Assembly (NCBI GenBank): GCA_007844125.1
Contig: CM017570.1
Span: forward strand, 52,334,609-52,398,608
DNA: 64,000 nucleotides
Source: Sinonovacula constricta
Taxonomy: Eukaryota > Mollusca > Bivalvia > Cardiida > Solecurtidae
Direction: 5' to 3'
Under the pieces are notes generated by a model. The model was given only the letters and a program-made list of their open reading frames with translations. It did not search any database and had not been told where the DNA came from. Of this stretch, positions 1 through 15,100 are shown piece after piece; the first letter of the stretch is position 1; each line of letters opens with the position of its first letter. The position numbers were made by a program, and so were the translations under genes.

Positions 1-640
1 CAATCCACCCCCATATAAACTTTTCACCCTGACTAGTACTTGAGCCCATGCCATGAGTTTACAAGCTGAAAAACCATATATGTGGTTGCTCATACAACAG
101 AATGACAACACTATAGATCAGTTTATTATTGCTTAGGCTACAGCATTCATTAAAATTAAGCAGCAAGGCAAAAAATAATCTGACAAACAAAACAAAGCAC
201 AAGATCCGCTACGCTAGGATCCAATACCAATGCATTATGGGTCATTCCTGGTGACCTTTCAATCAACTAATCACAGCCTGACTCACTAGAGTATGCAAGT
301 CCCAGCTAAATACTGGGAACCTAGATGCAATTGTCACATGTAGTTAATATCATACCCCACAGAATTGTCAAAATGGCTGATACACCTGTAAAAACCCAGT
401 TGTGTGTGATCGCTGTTTTATTTGTAGATTTGCGTTCCAGGGCATAGAAATCATACCACTACAGTGGAATGCAACAAGTTTTCTGATTGGCCCATTTGTT
501 GTATCACAGTGCTTAATCTATAAATAGCAACTTGGAAATCTGACACTATGAAAAAGCAGTTTATAATAGGAGGGTCTTGGATCTATTTGAAGATCACATG
601 TTTTAGTCAGACTGGGCAAAAACTGAAAACCCATTCTCAT
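1..640. other. Intron end of window; SINE fragment only
   Basis: No dynein exon is visible on the minus strand here. Positions 24-62 resemble the middle of SINE family A (TTTTCACCCTGACTAG, then a CTTGAGCCCATGC B-box-like stretch). Nothing else is recognised. Confidence 0.5.
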
Positions 641-663
641 TATAACTTATGACACTGTACTAC

Positions 664-847
664 CTGATTGATAATCTGAGTGCACTTCTTGCGCACAAAT
701 GTGAGTCCTGTGTCAATGTAGCGTGTAAACAGGTCCTGAATATACTGATGAACTTCATCCTTCAGTTTGTCTTTCCAGCTGTGTAGCCAGGTCTTTACAT
801 ACGGCAGCCATCTTAACTCATCGGCATCAACGTATACCATGCCACAC
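664..847 (-). CDS. DNAH6: DNAH6 exon 37, last exon in window (residues 1985-2046)
   Basis: Encodes [20 protein letters not shown], then [19 protein letters not shown]. The acceptor is CATTCTAG and the donor GTAGTAC. Phase 0 out, so the next exon must lie beyond the left edge. Confidence 0.95.
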
Positions 848-3119
848 CTAGAATGTACCGTATTTTCAGCATTGTAACATGCCTTTTTCCTTCTCAAGAT
901 TGGAGTATGCTGGGAATTTACCAGTGAAATGTAAATATTAAGAAAATCTTTTCTTTGCTAGTATAAGTCTAAGAAATATCAACACATTTTCTCCCAGGAT
1001 ATGTAGAATTACATGGAAAAATACACAAAGGTAAAGTTTGTTTTGTTTTTTCCAGCTAATAAGTAGTGCTGGTAGACCTCAGACTTACATCTGGACAGAA
1101 CCACCGGCGCACCACAGGTTAGCTGGAAAACCTCTCCACATGAAAGTTCTCACCCTGACCGGGACTTGAACCCATGTGGTGAGGGGCTGAGGAGTTTCAA
1201 GTCAGCAACTCTAACCACTTGGCCAAAGGTAAAACTTAAAACTGGCCAGGCAAGGGTTATGGTTCTTGTGTGATGCACTGAGGCTAATTACAAGGTATCT
1301 ACATTGTCTACACTCCAGGATGGACCTCAGATTCGAAAATTGTTATACCTTTATATGGACCATGAAACAGTCCATGGCCAAAACTATTTACTACTCACTG
1401 TCCCTGGAATTAACTTCATAAGTACTAGTTCTATACAGAAAATGGAAAGTCAAGCAGTCAAGAAAGGTTAATCTGTTTAATATCAATTAAAACCATTTGT
1501 TTCCCTAGTAACTAACCAAAAATATACATAGAACTTTTTTTTTTAACTTTCCCAGCATCTACTGACCTGCTAACAGTGGCAGGGGAGGCCACTGCGAGAT
1601 CCTGCACCTCAAACAACATGTGGATGTATGGAGTAAACTTGATTCTCTCACTGTTAGCCAGACACAACATCTTGTTGTCATCCAGGACAGTGTTCATGTT
1701 CTCAATCCAGAGGGCATCCACGGGTCCATCACACACAACCCATTGGTGGTCAGTTGACGTGTCCTGTCACATACAAACAGGGCATCAGTATTTATATTAA
1801 CAGAGGATGTGACATGAGCTGTCATTTTAATAAACATTTATAAAATGAGTTCAGGAAAAGTAACAGCAAGTGAGCATATGGCAAGCTTACTATCATTTTT
1901 CCTGGACGAGTTTTATAAATGTTTGTATTAAATAACAAGTGTCCGATTGTTTTTATCTCATGATTTTAGCCGCCGATATTCGATTTTACAAAATTGTAAC
2001 AAAACTGCTTGGTGAAATAATGTTACATGAGGAGATCTGCATTTCAACCAGGTTAATGACATCATCAATCCAAAAACTGTAATACACAAGTGTAATAGAA
2101 CAAAATATGTAATGGATGTATTGAATGGAAACAAGAGGAATTATGTGATAAAATAATACATTGTATACATAAGACAAGCGTCAGTAAATGGACCAAATAT
2201 TAATATTTATTGTCATCATGCTGGACAGAACACTAAACATTTCTTATGTCAACTGGGATCATATACCCATTGATAAGCTTATTTGTTCTTTTCCCACTTA
2301 AAACTCAAAACTCCTAAAAATTTAGGACCAAACCCACACACACCTTTCAGTTTAACCTAACTGGATAAGTGTCACCAGTTAATCTTACAAAAATGATGCC
2401 AGTTATTATAAACCTGCCATAATGTAACTCAATTTATTCACAACTCACACAAGTGCAACTCCATTTATTATGCATCTCATATAAGTGTAAACTTATTTAT
2501 AACAAACTGCAAATAGGTACAACTCCTTTTATTTCAAACCTCTCATAAGTGCAGCTCCATTTATTACAAATCTCACATCAGAGTTACCCAACTTTGTTTT
2601 CAAATTTTAATTGCAACCTCACAAAAGTGCAACCTTGTTTATTACACACCTTACACAAGTGGAACATAAATGTATGCATAGTTAACATATAACACAGTTA
2701 AAAGGTTACAATAAATGACCCATTACCAGTATATAATTTATACATATATAGGGAACTGCATGCAGAAGCTTCCAGAAGAATTACACATAGGTTGATAAAA
2801 CCTGAATACAATATATGTAAACACTTCATTTAATACCATGACAGACATGCAGAATAACAATTATAAGACTATATAAAGATGATTACAAGACACAGTTTAT
2901 AGAAGATCTATATAAATGATTGGCTGAAATCGATACCTGATCAGATTTTGAGCAAAAGAAGAGAGTTAACAATAAAAAAAGGTAGCCATGAGAACAGTGT
3001 CACATAGAACATAGAGTATAAGAAAGTTTTACTAAATACTGATATCGTTACATAAACATACTATCTTATTTTAAAACATTATGTTTATTTTATTTTTGTA
3101 TTGCAATGCAGTTATGGTC

Positions 3120-3158
<39 letters not shown>

Positions 3159-6100
3159 CAAATAATCATAATGATAATTATAATAGTAATAATATTATTT
3201 ACAATAATAATAATAATAATAATACAAATAATCATAATGATAATTATAATAGTAATAATATTATTTACAATAATAATAATAATAATAAAACAAATAATCA
3301 TAATTATAATTATAATAGTAATAATATTATTATTATTAATGATAATAATAATAATAATAAATTATAATAAAAAATAATAATAATAAAATAATAATAATAA
3401 TGATACTGATGACATTGATAATAATAATAATGATAATGATAAAAAAAAAATACTTTTACTACAACCACTGATCATAACATGAATTAGCATTAAGAATGAT
3501 GAATGCCCCAAGATACTGCTATGCCACAATTACTCCAACTATCAACTTAACAAAGGGCCATAACTCCCAAAACCCAACCTGGTGATGACATGCTTCTTAC
3601 ATACCAGTCAAGGTAAAGTTTCATCTGACCAATGGCAGCAGAGAAATGGTGTTGAGAAATCTTGTCAAATCAGTCAGTCCAGCAGACAGACTGAGTTACA
3701 GACATGCATACATGTGAACTCTCTCACTTTTGGAGTGAGACTCCTACTTCAAGGTTCAAAATTATCTAAAAATGAGGGTTGTTTTACACATTTTCAGAAA
3801 TCTCCCCACTTGGAAACAGACAACAGCCTTGTTTGTTTATATGAAAATAACAAATCTCCCACTTTGCAGTGACAAACTCCCACTTTAGCCTCGGAAAAAA
3901 TTCACAAGACTCTAATATAGCAGCCATGATATGAAGTACAATAATTATAATAATACTTCTAATATTACATACAGAAGAAATCAAAAGTACATGGTCGACA
4001 TTTTGACCAAATTGTGCAAAAGTAAAATCCACTGTTTTATTCTGAAACCATGACCTGAATGCCCAAGACCATAGCCAATAATCCCCATGCATTGCGGCTG
4101 TAAGATACAATCTGCAGAGAATTTGTATGTGCTAGAAAGTATATAATAATGATAGACTGCCTAGCAGCAGGTAGGCATGTGTTTGAGTACAGAGACATAT
4201 AGAAACCAACATTTGACAATGGAATTGACATACACATCCCTTGAAGATGCAATGGCCTTAAATATTGCCTTGATCTAGAGGGCCACACTATCTAATGGTA
4301 TGCAAGACACCTATTCAAGGGTCAGTAAGGCGGTGAAGTTTAATCAAATACATCTGATTAAAGGCTAAATTATTGTCAAGACACTACTATACAGCTTAAG
4401 TAGCCATTGAAAAAGAATGACCTTAAATATGACCCTACTTATGACCTTGACCTTACTAACTGCACAAGTAAATTTAATGAGAGAAAAAAATCTAAAGGGT
4501 GAGACACCGTAACAGAATAGATGTGTGTATAAATGCATGGACAGACAGTGCAATTTCTATATTCATGTTCTGCTCTCTGGGGCTCTGAAACTCGGGTCAA
4601 GTAGAATGAGCAAAACTTCTCTAAGACCACCCTAAAGGACCTGATTGGTCAGAATTTGATCAGGTTTCAAATCTGACCAATCAGAATACTTCAGAACTGT
4701 CTAAGATCAAAGTTGATAAGCTTTTACTTGTTGGAAGTATGACTACTTGAAAATAAATTGCGTTGTAATAATAAATCATTTTTCATCATCAAAGTAATGG
4801 TGATAGTGACTTCAAGGTTCAATTATTTCAGATGTAACAACTGCAAACAACCAGTGCCGGCCAGCAAGAAGACATTTATTTTACTCCGACTTTGACCTGA
4901 CCTTATGTGGTCAAGCACTCAAGGGTTTCCAACTTGCATCATTTCAGAAAACTGCTTGTTGATCTGGACATACAGCAGTTACATAAACCTGATCATTTCC
5001 TTATTATCCAGCTCTAGAGGTGTTTCAACAGTTAATCCCGGTACTCAAACACTATGTCCCCTGGATACCAATGAACAGTGCTATATACAAACCTTGAACA
5101 TCTAAAAGAAAGGAAAAAACATTTCAGCATCAACATTTATACATTACCATGATTATAGTGGCAAGGGGTTGTTAGTTGTAGGTAAATGGACAGTTAGTTA
5201 CAATGATAGGATGCCAATGACTTGGAAATAAATCAACAATATAAATATAAATTAAGCAACACAAACAAATAAACAAACAAAAAATCTAAAAATATTTGGC
5301 CTTTCTACATTTTTTGACACTTTCATTCAACATTTTTTTTTCTCCATAATTTTATGTTTTTACTTTTGAAATCGTTATAAATGGTGAAAGCAATTACACT
5401 TTGGAAATTATAAATATGTTTTGCAAGTTTTATTCTGGGGTGGCGTGAGATGAGCTAGTTTAACATTACCATGCTTCTATTTTATCCTGACATTAAATCA
5501 CATTTCTATGGGATAAGGAGTAAATGATGTTAAAAAAATGAGTAAAAGGTGTACACTTTTAGTGAAATCTGTTAAATGAGGACTCCTGTTCCTAAAAAAG
5601 TAGGAGGATGGGAATGCACCAAATCCATAATAACCACTTTTATCTTGGGATGCTGGTCCTTAAATTAGAGTCCTTTTTCTGCTCTTATCTTATTAATCTT
5701 ATTTTCAGACATACATGTAAGGGAGTCTCCACAAGTTTTGTTTTATCTTTTTGGAAACTTACTCTAAACAAATATTAACAACCAAATCTTCTCAATATGT
5801 AGAAATATTTTCCCACAAACCTTCTCCATGTTGTATTATGATTTAAAATTTTAAGAATTTAAGTGTATAAATAAATGTAATCTTATCCCAAATTGCTTTG
5901 GAAAACAAATTGAGTAAAAAAATAATAAAGTTAAGGTAAGTTTTTAATGGTTAGTTTTTTTATTAGTATGAAATAATGAAAGGAAAATTATGCAAATAAG
6001 CACAACTAGGTTCCATCCCTTGCCCCGCCTACCTGCACACAGTGCCTGACAGTCAGTCCCATAAGCCCATCATGCCACTCGAGGGTAAGTTTGTTGACCC

Positions 6101-9100
6101 CACCATACAGCTCGTCCATTGTAATGGCTTTGGGGTTCATCACATATGTGTGAACAGGCTGGTAGAACTCTTTCTCCACGCCCTTTGCGTGAAGGTTGTC
6201 ACAGGTTTCTGCCAGGACCTACCATCACAGAAATGCTAATAAGAACAATGTTTGGACAATCAAGTTTATGTAAACAGACTTTATTGTCAGGTTATAAATA
6301 TTATTTAAATGCAATGGGCAAAAGAGTGTAAGCTAGTAAAACTGATTTCAGTTAAGAGGTTTTTGCAAAAATATAATTAAGTCATTAAATAAATAATTGA
6401 TGAAGACTCAATGAAGTAAAACTCTGTGCTTTAGTTTAAGACAATTTTAAGCATTTGATTGGCTTAAAGATAGTCTCACACTGTAATTTCAATGTTTTAT
6501 AACCAAGAGTCCAGGCTGGTGAAGACTTTTTGTTCATTTTACATTTGTATGTAAGAATATAGGGTTAAATCTTGTGCTGTACATTTGTAATCAGTGACAC
6601 TGCCTCAGGACTATTTTCCTAACAATATCAACATTAAAGTAATAGTGTTATATGACCAACTGTATGTGATACAATCAGTTTACATTTACATAACAGGGCC
6701 TTTAAAGCTGTTAGCTTACCTTGTAAATGGTTGTTTTCCCTCCACCAGTCGGTCCTACCAACATGACACCGTGTCGCACTTCCAGTGTCTCATAGAACTG
6801 GATCACCTTCTTTACTTGTGTCGGCATGACAACCAGGTTCTTTGCTTCAATCACATTGATGATCTCCTCTTGTAGTTGTCCATAATCATGTTCCGGAATC
6901 ATCACACCCGGGAACAAATCTTGCAAGATGGCCTAGAGTGAACAGTAGAATAAAGAAATATTGATGATACAAGATGCTCTAGGCAACTGTGCAGTGACTT
7001 GAAGCATTTTGCTTATGCTAAATGTCCAAGAAAAGTTTAAAAAGTTAATATTGAAATCCAAAAAGATCTTATCTGAGCTTACCTTAACCCTTAACCCAAC
7101 AACTACATGCATCAATTTCACAAATATTTCTACAGAATTGGCAACACATTGTGTTGATCTTGATTCTAATCAGTAAAGTTTGACTGTTAGGTTGGAAACA
7201 TTTATCATATACTTGGAGGAGAAAATAATCTTTTTGCAGATCCTCAGTTGTCTTTAATAAAACTGGATATGTCATATACATTCAAGAAGTGTGTTTTTCA
7301 AATTTGTAAACAAGATATAAAATTGAATATTGACAGAAGTGGAATAAAACAATTCTTTGGTCTGAAGTCCACTTGTCATGTAGACATATTATATCAGCAT
7401 TTACATTAGTGATTAAGAGATTAAGATAGTGATTAAAAGATGAAGATAGTGATTAAGAGATGAAAATAGTGATTAAGAGATAAAGAAAGACCCTAGACAT
7501 TTAGGAAGAACAAATAAAACACCACAGGTCAGCTGGACTTAAACCTATTTAGTGGAAACTGAGAAGTTAACAAACATGCCTGGACATCGGACAATCATAA
7601 AACAACCGAAATGTGAAAACCGTAGTAACTGTATTCTGAACAGAGTTCAGTGCTGCTTTACCTGGAAAAGCACAGCATCTTGGGAGAGGAACTTGGGCAG
7701 GTTGCTGTCACGTAGAGCTCGAATCAGCACCACATCCTCATTCTTGTCTGGGTTCTGACGCTTCAACGCACCAGCCATCACCAGCACAGACTTGACAGCA
7801 CGCATGCCAAAGTCGTAGTGGTCTTGCTGAGAGAGCTGCTCACTGCACAGTTTGTACATCTGCACCATCTTCTGGGCTAGGTTCTTGGAGGATTCGAAAC
7901 CCTCGGAGTACAAAATGACTTCAGCAATCAGAGCTGGGGAAAAAAAGGACAGGCAGTGTTAATTATATGAAAATTAAAGTTTACGAGACATGCAATGTGT
8001 TTAATCTTTATTCTGTAGTGAATTTTAAATGTTCAGAAGCAAATGGTTCCTTTATCCATTACTTGGAGATTTAAAGCCCTCAGTGTACGGGATGACTTTA
8101 CAATTATGACCGAGAGAAAAAAAAATATGCAGCCTTTATAAATTTATATATCAAGGTTACAGGACACAAATTTATATATCAAGGTTACAGGACACTAAAT
8201 TCATTCGATCTTTATACCATAGTCAATTTTTTTAAATTTTAAAATACAAATTGCTCAATGACCCTGTACTTAGAGGACCAGAAACTTTCTAAGTATTGGA
8301 ACATTTCAGCTATGAGAGCTGCAGAACATGGATTGTAAAATGTTAATATAAATATAAATGATGGTGATCTTCCAATAGTTATATACAAGGTTAATCTCAT
8401 ATACATGTTAAGTTAATGTTAATCATTGAACTTGATGCAATGCAATGCAATGGTAGAAATGCTCTGACAGTTAATAACATTCATGTCATGATTCTGCAGT
8501 ATCTACAGATGATTTTGTATTTTGTTTTGTTACATTGCACAATTATGTTGATATTCATGTAATTATTGATAGAGGAAACCATGGACATGTATCCAGACAG
8601 AACCTCAGGTGCACCGTGGTTCAGCTGGAAGACCTTCCTTCATAAAGGTTCATGCCCAGATTCAAACTGACGTAATTAGGTGCTAAGGAGTCAACAACTC
8701 GTAACGACTCGACCACTTCAGCCCCTCTTCTACTGATGGTAATGATAAGAAATAATGTAAAGGATACTGATGTTTAACTGACACTTACCGTAGTCTGGCA
8801 CCATCATAGAGATGGGTCTAAAGAGAGCTTTGAGGTTGTCTGGCAGTTCTGTCCTGCCGGCGTAGCCGGGGTTCATTGTGATAAAGGCGGCACAGCTCAT
8901 GACCAACTTGATTTCACGGCCCTCAAACATGAACCTCTGCAGCTGTAGGTGGAAGAGACAATAAAGATGTACAGGTTGTTTGGGTTTTTTTCTATACATG
9001 ACACTGACACAATTATAATAATACTGGGGTCGTCCAGCTATTAAAGGTAGACGATGAGGTCAACAAAATACCTGGAGAAAGGCACCAGCACCCAGTTAGT

Positions 9101-12100
9101 CAGCTGAAAGATTTTGCTACATGAAGGTTTCCACCCCAACCGGGACTTTAACCCATGCAGCTAAGGACCAAGTCTGTTCCAAGACCAACTGCTCAGCTAG
9201 TTTTGACATCTGGTAGAGAAGGTCACATAATTATATGAGAAAATATTTATGCAATACTCGCTTGAAATCAACTGTGCTGTCTAACAAAATACAACATAAC
9301 TCCTCTTTTTTTTTAATCAATTTAAATTTGTGTCTAGTTGCTGGTTGTGTTTTCCACTACTTTGTCCATATAAGCAATTATAAAACAAATACACAATTTC
9401 AGTGTTAAGTCTGAGGATTTTAATAAAATTATTTTCATTAAAATAATAAATATAATTTACTTGTAACAATAAAATAATATTTATGAATTGTTTAAACAAG
9501 AATATTTAAATAGAACTACAGTATACAGAACAAACATGGTGACTGTTTACCAAAGCTAGTGATACAAATGAACAAAAATCAAAATAATCATGACATATTT
9601 TGTATAAATAAATACTTTTGACATGTGATTGTTTCAGTAACTGTTCAATAGTCTTAAAATTAATAATAAAACAAACTAGAATGTTCAGGGTTTTTTCAGA
9701 TCTTACATCAGCAGAAATGGTGAAGTATAAAAACGTTAAAAACAGTTTGAAAAGAAACAAAAATTAAGCATGTATGTGTACAATTAAAGTAGCAATATAT
9801 TAAAATATTTAGGAAAACTATTAAACGATATTTACAATGTGACACATAATCATGAATTAATTTTGAAATGTGTAACTTTAGATATCTGATGAATAATCAT
9901 AGGATATGACAAAATCATTGAAAAAATGTTTAAATGTTTGTGAGCATGCCTTCATCAACATAGTAGTAAACTGATAGAAACCCAAGGTTGTGTGTGTTTG
10001 TGATTCTGTGTTGGAGAAGGGTGAGGATTACCTTACGTCTATTGACTTCATTATCTCCAACAATGTCTAACAATCTTTGCTTTAACCAAAGAACAACACA
10101 ACACTCATAAGTTAACTATCACAATAACTTTACAATGTATTTACATAAAGCCTTGTATTTCTCTCAATGTCATGTGTAGTATGATAGATTTTGTTGACTT
10201 TTAGTTTTTGATGATTACAGAAGATAAATAAGCAAATGTCTGGCTAGAACCACCAAAGCATCACAGATCAACTAAAAGACCTCACTTTCTGAAAGATCTT
10301 GCCTCAACTTGATCTCTAACCCATGCAATGAGGGACAGTGACTTGATTGTGTCACACTTAATTGTAAATCAATGTTATACCATTTTATCAATCATTTCAT
10401 GTATATTATGTGTATTTCACCTAAACTGTTGATATTCTTTGAAACAGTTTAAAGTGTCATACATGTAAACTCTCCCACTTTCAGAGGGAGACTCCCACTT
10501 TTAAGGTTAAAAATTATTAGAAAATAAGGGGTGTTTTACATATTTTAAGAAATTTCCCATCTTGAAAATAGAAAACTTGCTTCTTTGTTTATGAGAAAAT
10601 AACAAATGTGAAAATCTCCTATTTTGGCCTCAGCTAAAATTCATGTATATTATGTATATAGTGTGCTTTTTAATACTTCTGTTTTCAGCATAAAATTCGA
10701 GATCCAAGGCTAAACCAGTCTTAAAATAAACCTGAACTTGTTCAGAATCTACTGAAGATAATGAGTGGTTATGTACAGATTTGCCAATGTGTCAAATGGC
10801 ATATGTGTGACTGAATGGGTCAATAGTTCCTACATACATGATGTCTCATTTACAAATTTAAGTGGAATAATAGAAACCATTACAGATATAACATGTACTA
10901 TACTATATGGCATGAACAATTTCACATAATAACAAACTTAACAAATTAAATGATATCACTTAAAAATAAATCATTATATCATGTTTATGTTTTTACATGA
11001 TTTACAATTTTACACAATACCACAAAGATTCAATTATACTTGATATCAAATGTTGGTGATTTCAAATAATATCTCATGATTAATTTTGCATGTGGTATCA
11101 ATTTTTGCATCTTTTTGATTTCAAAATTCATTGCATTTTTTTTTTTTTTGAGACTGATTTTTCAAGTATATTTTTCTATATATGTTATTTCATTTGTTTA
11201 TAGTTTTATGCTTAAAAAAAAGATTAACATGATATACCTTCATATCTTCCCTACTGATATATATTATATGAACACTGTTACATATTACGTAACATTTTTA
11301 TGAAGATATAATTATAATATTATATATTATTTTTATTATGATATTTATCAGAATTTTTATCATTAAAGATTTCCAAATTTTTATTATTTAACATGATACT
11401 ATATTTTCTCGATATCACATTGCACATTTTCATGACATTACATTATACAATTTTACATGATACTATATTTTCTCGATATCACATTGCACATTTTCATGAC
11501 ATTACATTGTACAATTTTTTACGTGATACAATATTTTCTCTATACCACATTGCACTTTTTCATGGCATTACATTATACATTTTTACATGATACTATATTT
11601 TCTCAATATGGCATTGCACTTTTTCATGGCATTACATTATACAATTTTACATGATACTATATTTTCTTGATATCACATTGCAGATTTTCATGACATTACA
11701 TTGTACAATTTTTTACGTGATACAATATTTTCTCTATACCACATTGCACTTTTTCATGGCATTACATTATACATTTTTACATGATACTATATTTTCTCAA
11801 TATGGCATTGCACTTTTTCATGGCATTACATTATACAATTTTACATGATACTATATTTTCTTGATATCACACTGCAGGTTTTCATGACATGACATTATAC
11901 AATTTTTACATGATACTACAATGTATATATATCTCGATACCACATTGCACTTTTTCATGACATTACATTATACAATTTTACATGATACTATTTTTTCTTG
12001 ATATCACAGTGCACATTTTCATGACATTACATTGTACAATTTTTTTTACATGATACTATATTTTCTCGATACCACACTGCACATTTTTCATGACATTACA

Positions 12101-15100
12101 TTATACAATTTTACATGATACTATATTTTCTTGATATCACACTGCAGGTTTTCATGACAATACATTATACAATTTTACATGATACTATACTGATACTTAT
12201 TAAAATAACAATACAAGGAAGTCAAGGGTTGCACATTTCAACAATGGCAGGATCAGGAAAGATTTTTTAACAATATTTGCTCTACCTGGGCCTTTTTGTC
12301 ACCACTTAAATTTGCCTTTTTCTTTGAAACAAACAAATGAAACAATAAAAATATCTGGAAATTTGTTTCACTGATTATATTGTGTATTCAAAATCAAATC
12401 AACATAAATTACTTTCTTAAGTTTGATGGCATTGTCTTTATGTAATGATTTGTTGACTAAATAAATAAAAAAATCTAGTATAGAATTGTTGATTTTACTT
12501 TGATTTTCTCTAAAAAGATAATACATAAATGCTTTTAAAAAAAATTAGCCAATCAGGAAAGAAGTTACTTTTCTTAAATTCATATCCAACCAATCAGAAG
12601 ACATGAACCTTGCTTTTCATTTTAAACTCAACCAATCAGTGAGATGTAGCTTGTTTGTAATCAAATTCAACCAATGAGAAGCGACATACCTTGGCTGCTT
12701 TGGCATTTCTGATAGTGATGAGCTGCTGGGCAATCACGGACAACACCTCAATGTCAATTCGGTTGAACTCGTCAAAGCAGCACCAAGCACCTGACTGTGC
12801 CAGACCAGAGAAGAATCGACCCATCATCTGTGTATAAGAAATGCTTGGCATTGATAAACTGTTGGCAATCTTCTGTCATTGATAAACTTATGATAAACTT
12901 TTGGTGTTAATAAACAGTAAGTACTAACAAAAAGTTTGTATTGATAAACAGATTTTTTTACTTATAAACTGTACAAACTGAAAACCATTTTATTATTGGT
13001 AAACAGCTGGAATATAGCAATAATTGGTAACTGATCTCCTGGACTGATCCTTGTTATGGACAAATAGTTTTCATTGATAAACAGGTTAAAATAAACATAA
13101 TAATTTGGCATTGACAAAGACTTGGAAAGGAAAAATAGTTGGTACAGATAGTGGGTTCTGATAAGCACCTAGTTTTGATAAACATTCGAAATTGATAAAC
13201 AGATGTTACAGACAAACAGTTGCCATTGAGTTGAAAGGGAGTATTGTATTATTTTATATGATATTAAAAAAAAGCCATGATTGAATTATACCAATTCTTG
13301 CCATTAAAATAAAGGCAGAAATATTTAGACCATACCTTGTAGTCGAGACCATCGGAGCAGTTGAAGACGACACACTGTTTGGCGAGAGATTTGGCGAGAT
13401 CCTTGGTGGTCTCTGTCTTGCCCGTCCCGGCGGGGCCAGCTGGAGCCCCTCCCAGGTCTAGCTGCAGGGCACCCATCAAACAGAGGTAGCAACGATCCTA
13501 GCAACAGGAGAGATAAATGTTAGTTAAACAGCTGCAGGGATAGAGTCATGTTTAAAGTTAATATATAGTTATGATTAAAGTTAATATACAGTCATGTTTA
13601 AAGTTAATATACAGTCATGTTTAAAGTTAATATACAGTCATGTTTAAAGTTAATATACAGTCATGTTTAAAGTTAATATACAGTCATGTTTAAAGTTAAT
13701 ATACAGTCATGTTTAAAGTTAATATACAGTCATGTTTAAAGTTAATATACAGTCATGTTTAAAGTTAATATATAGTTATGATTAAAGCTTATAGTCATGT
13801 TTAAAGTCAATATATAGTCAAGTTTAAAGTAAATATATAGTTATGATTAAGGTTAATATAGTCATGTTTAATGTTAATATACAGTCATGTTTAAAGTTAA
13901 TATATAGTTATGATTAAAGCTTATAGTCATGATTAAAGTTAATATATAGTCATGTTTTAAGTAAATATAGTCATGTTTACAGTTAATATACAGCAATGTT
14001 TATAGTGAATATATAGTCATGTTTAAAGTATATAAAATCATGTTTAAATTTTATAGTCATGTTTAAAGTTGATATAGTCATGTTTAAAGTTAATATAGTC
14101 GTGTTTAAAGCTGAACCCAAATCCTACGTACCGTGAGGGGTGTGATGACAAGACGTGGGGATGCACCAAGGTACTCGTATCCATACACGTAGACAGAGTT
14201 GGACATCTTCACGACGCAGTTGTCCAGTTCCACATCCCAGTAGTAACGCAGTTGTTTCTGCCATTCAAAGTTCTCTACAGAGTCACACTGTAACCAGAGA
14301 AATTATAAATTTATTATCACAGTAAATGTTGTAGTATATTGCAAAATTAAAGATGTCAATTATATATGCAAGGTTTTTTTCCAAATTAGACCACTGAAAT
14401 GCCTTAGTGAAATCTTCATGAAAAACTGAAAAAGTCTCTGGGTGAATTGAATCAAAAACTAACATTTTCTGCTTGAGCATAATGAAAGAATAAATTTATT
14501 AATTAAATAAATAAACAGTACTTAATTAACTGTAAAAATGGAACATTTTCTGTGTAAACTGTTTAATAATTTTTCTTTTTAAGTAACTTTTTTTCTATTT
14601 TGCGAAAAAAATATTTTTCAGAAAAGATGGTAATTTTTTTTCATTTGAATTAATAAGACCAAATTTCATTTGTTTACTTTTTAAACATGTCTAGCAATAA
14701 AGTACATGTACATACAAGATACATGCAGCATGAGAGAGACTTAAACAAATATACAGAGGACATGCTACAGATATACAAGTGTCTAACAGAATACAAGCAA
14801 GTTTCCATAAAAATGACAAATGTGATAAAAGTGAAATTTCAATTACAATTTTCTCATACATATATTATGATTAGCATAAAAATAAGGCTCACTGCTTTTT
14901 AAAAAAATTCTCCAACTGCAATGCTATTGTAACAACCCTGTTAAAGTTACAAAGATTTTAATCATTTTAAATATTATTACATCTTAATAATTATATTTGG
15001 ATTTAGAGTTAAATCTATATAGGAGATGTACTGTTGTATTTATATAGAGCACCTAATAGTAAACAAGCTGATTTATTTACATGCACATGAACGACACATC

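Larger units (their letters stand above)
1764..6032. other. DNAH6 intron 35, repeats only
   Basis: Apart from the listed tandem repeats, MITE copy and hairpin, no exon-like dynein coding is visible. Exon 35 (phase 0) joins exon 36 directly in homology, so none is expected. Confidence 0.6.

Noticed and set aside
3081..3377. Ile- or Asn-rich open frames over the TAA tract
   Set aside because: Produced by the trinucleotide repeat in any frame; no conserved protein.
11393..11848. Three similar 65-residue open frames
   Set aside because: They are frames of the 64-65 bp minisatellite.
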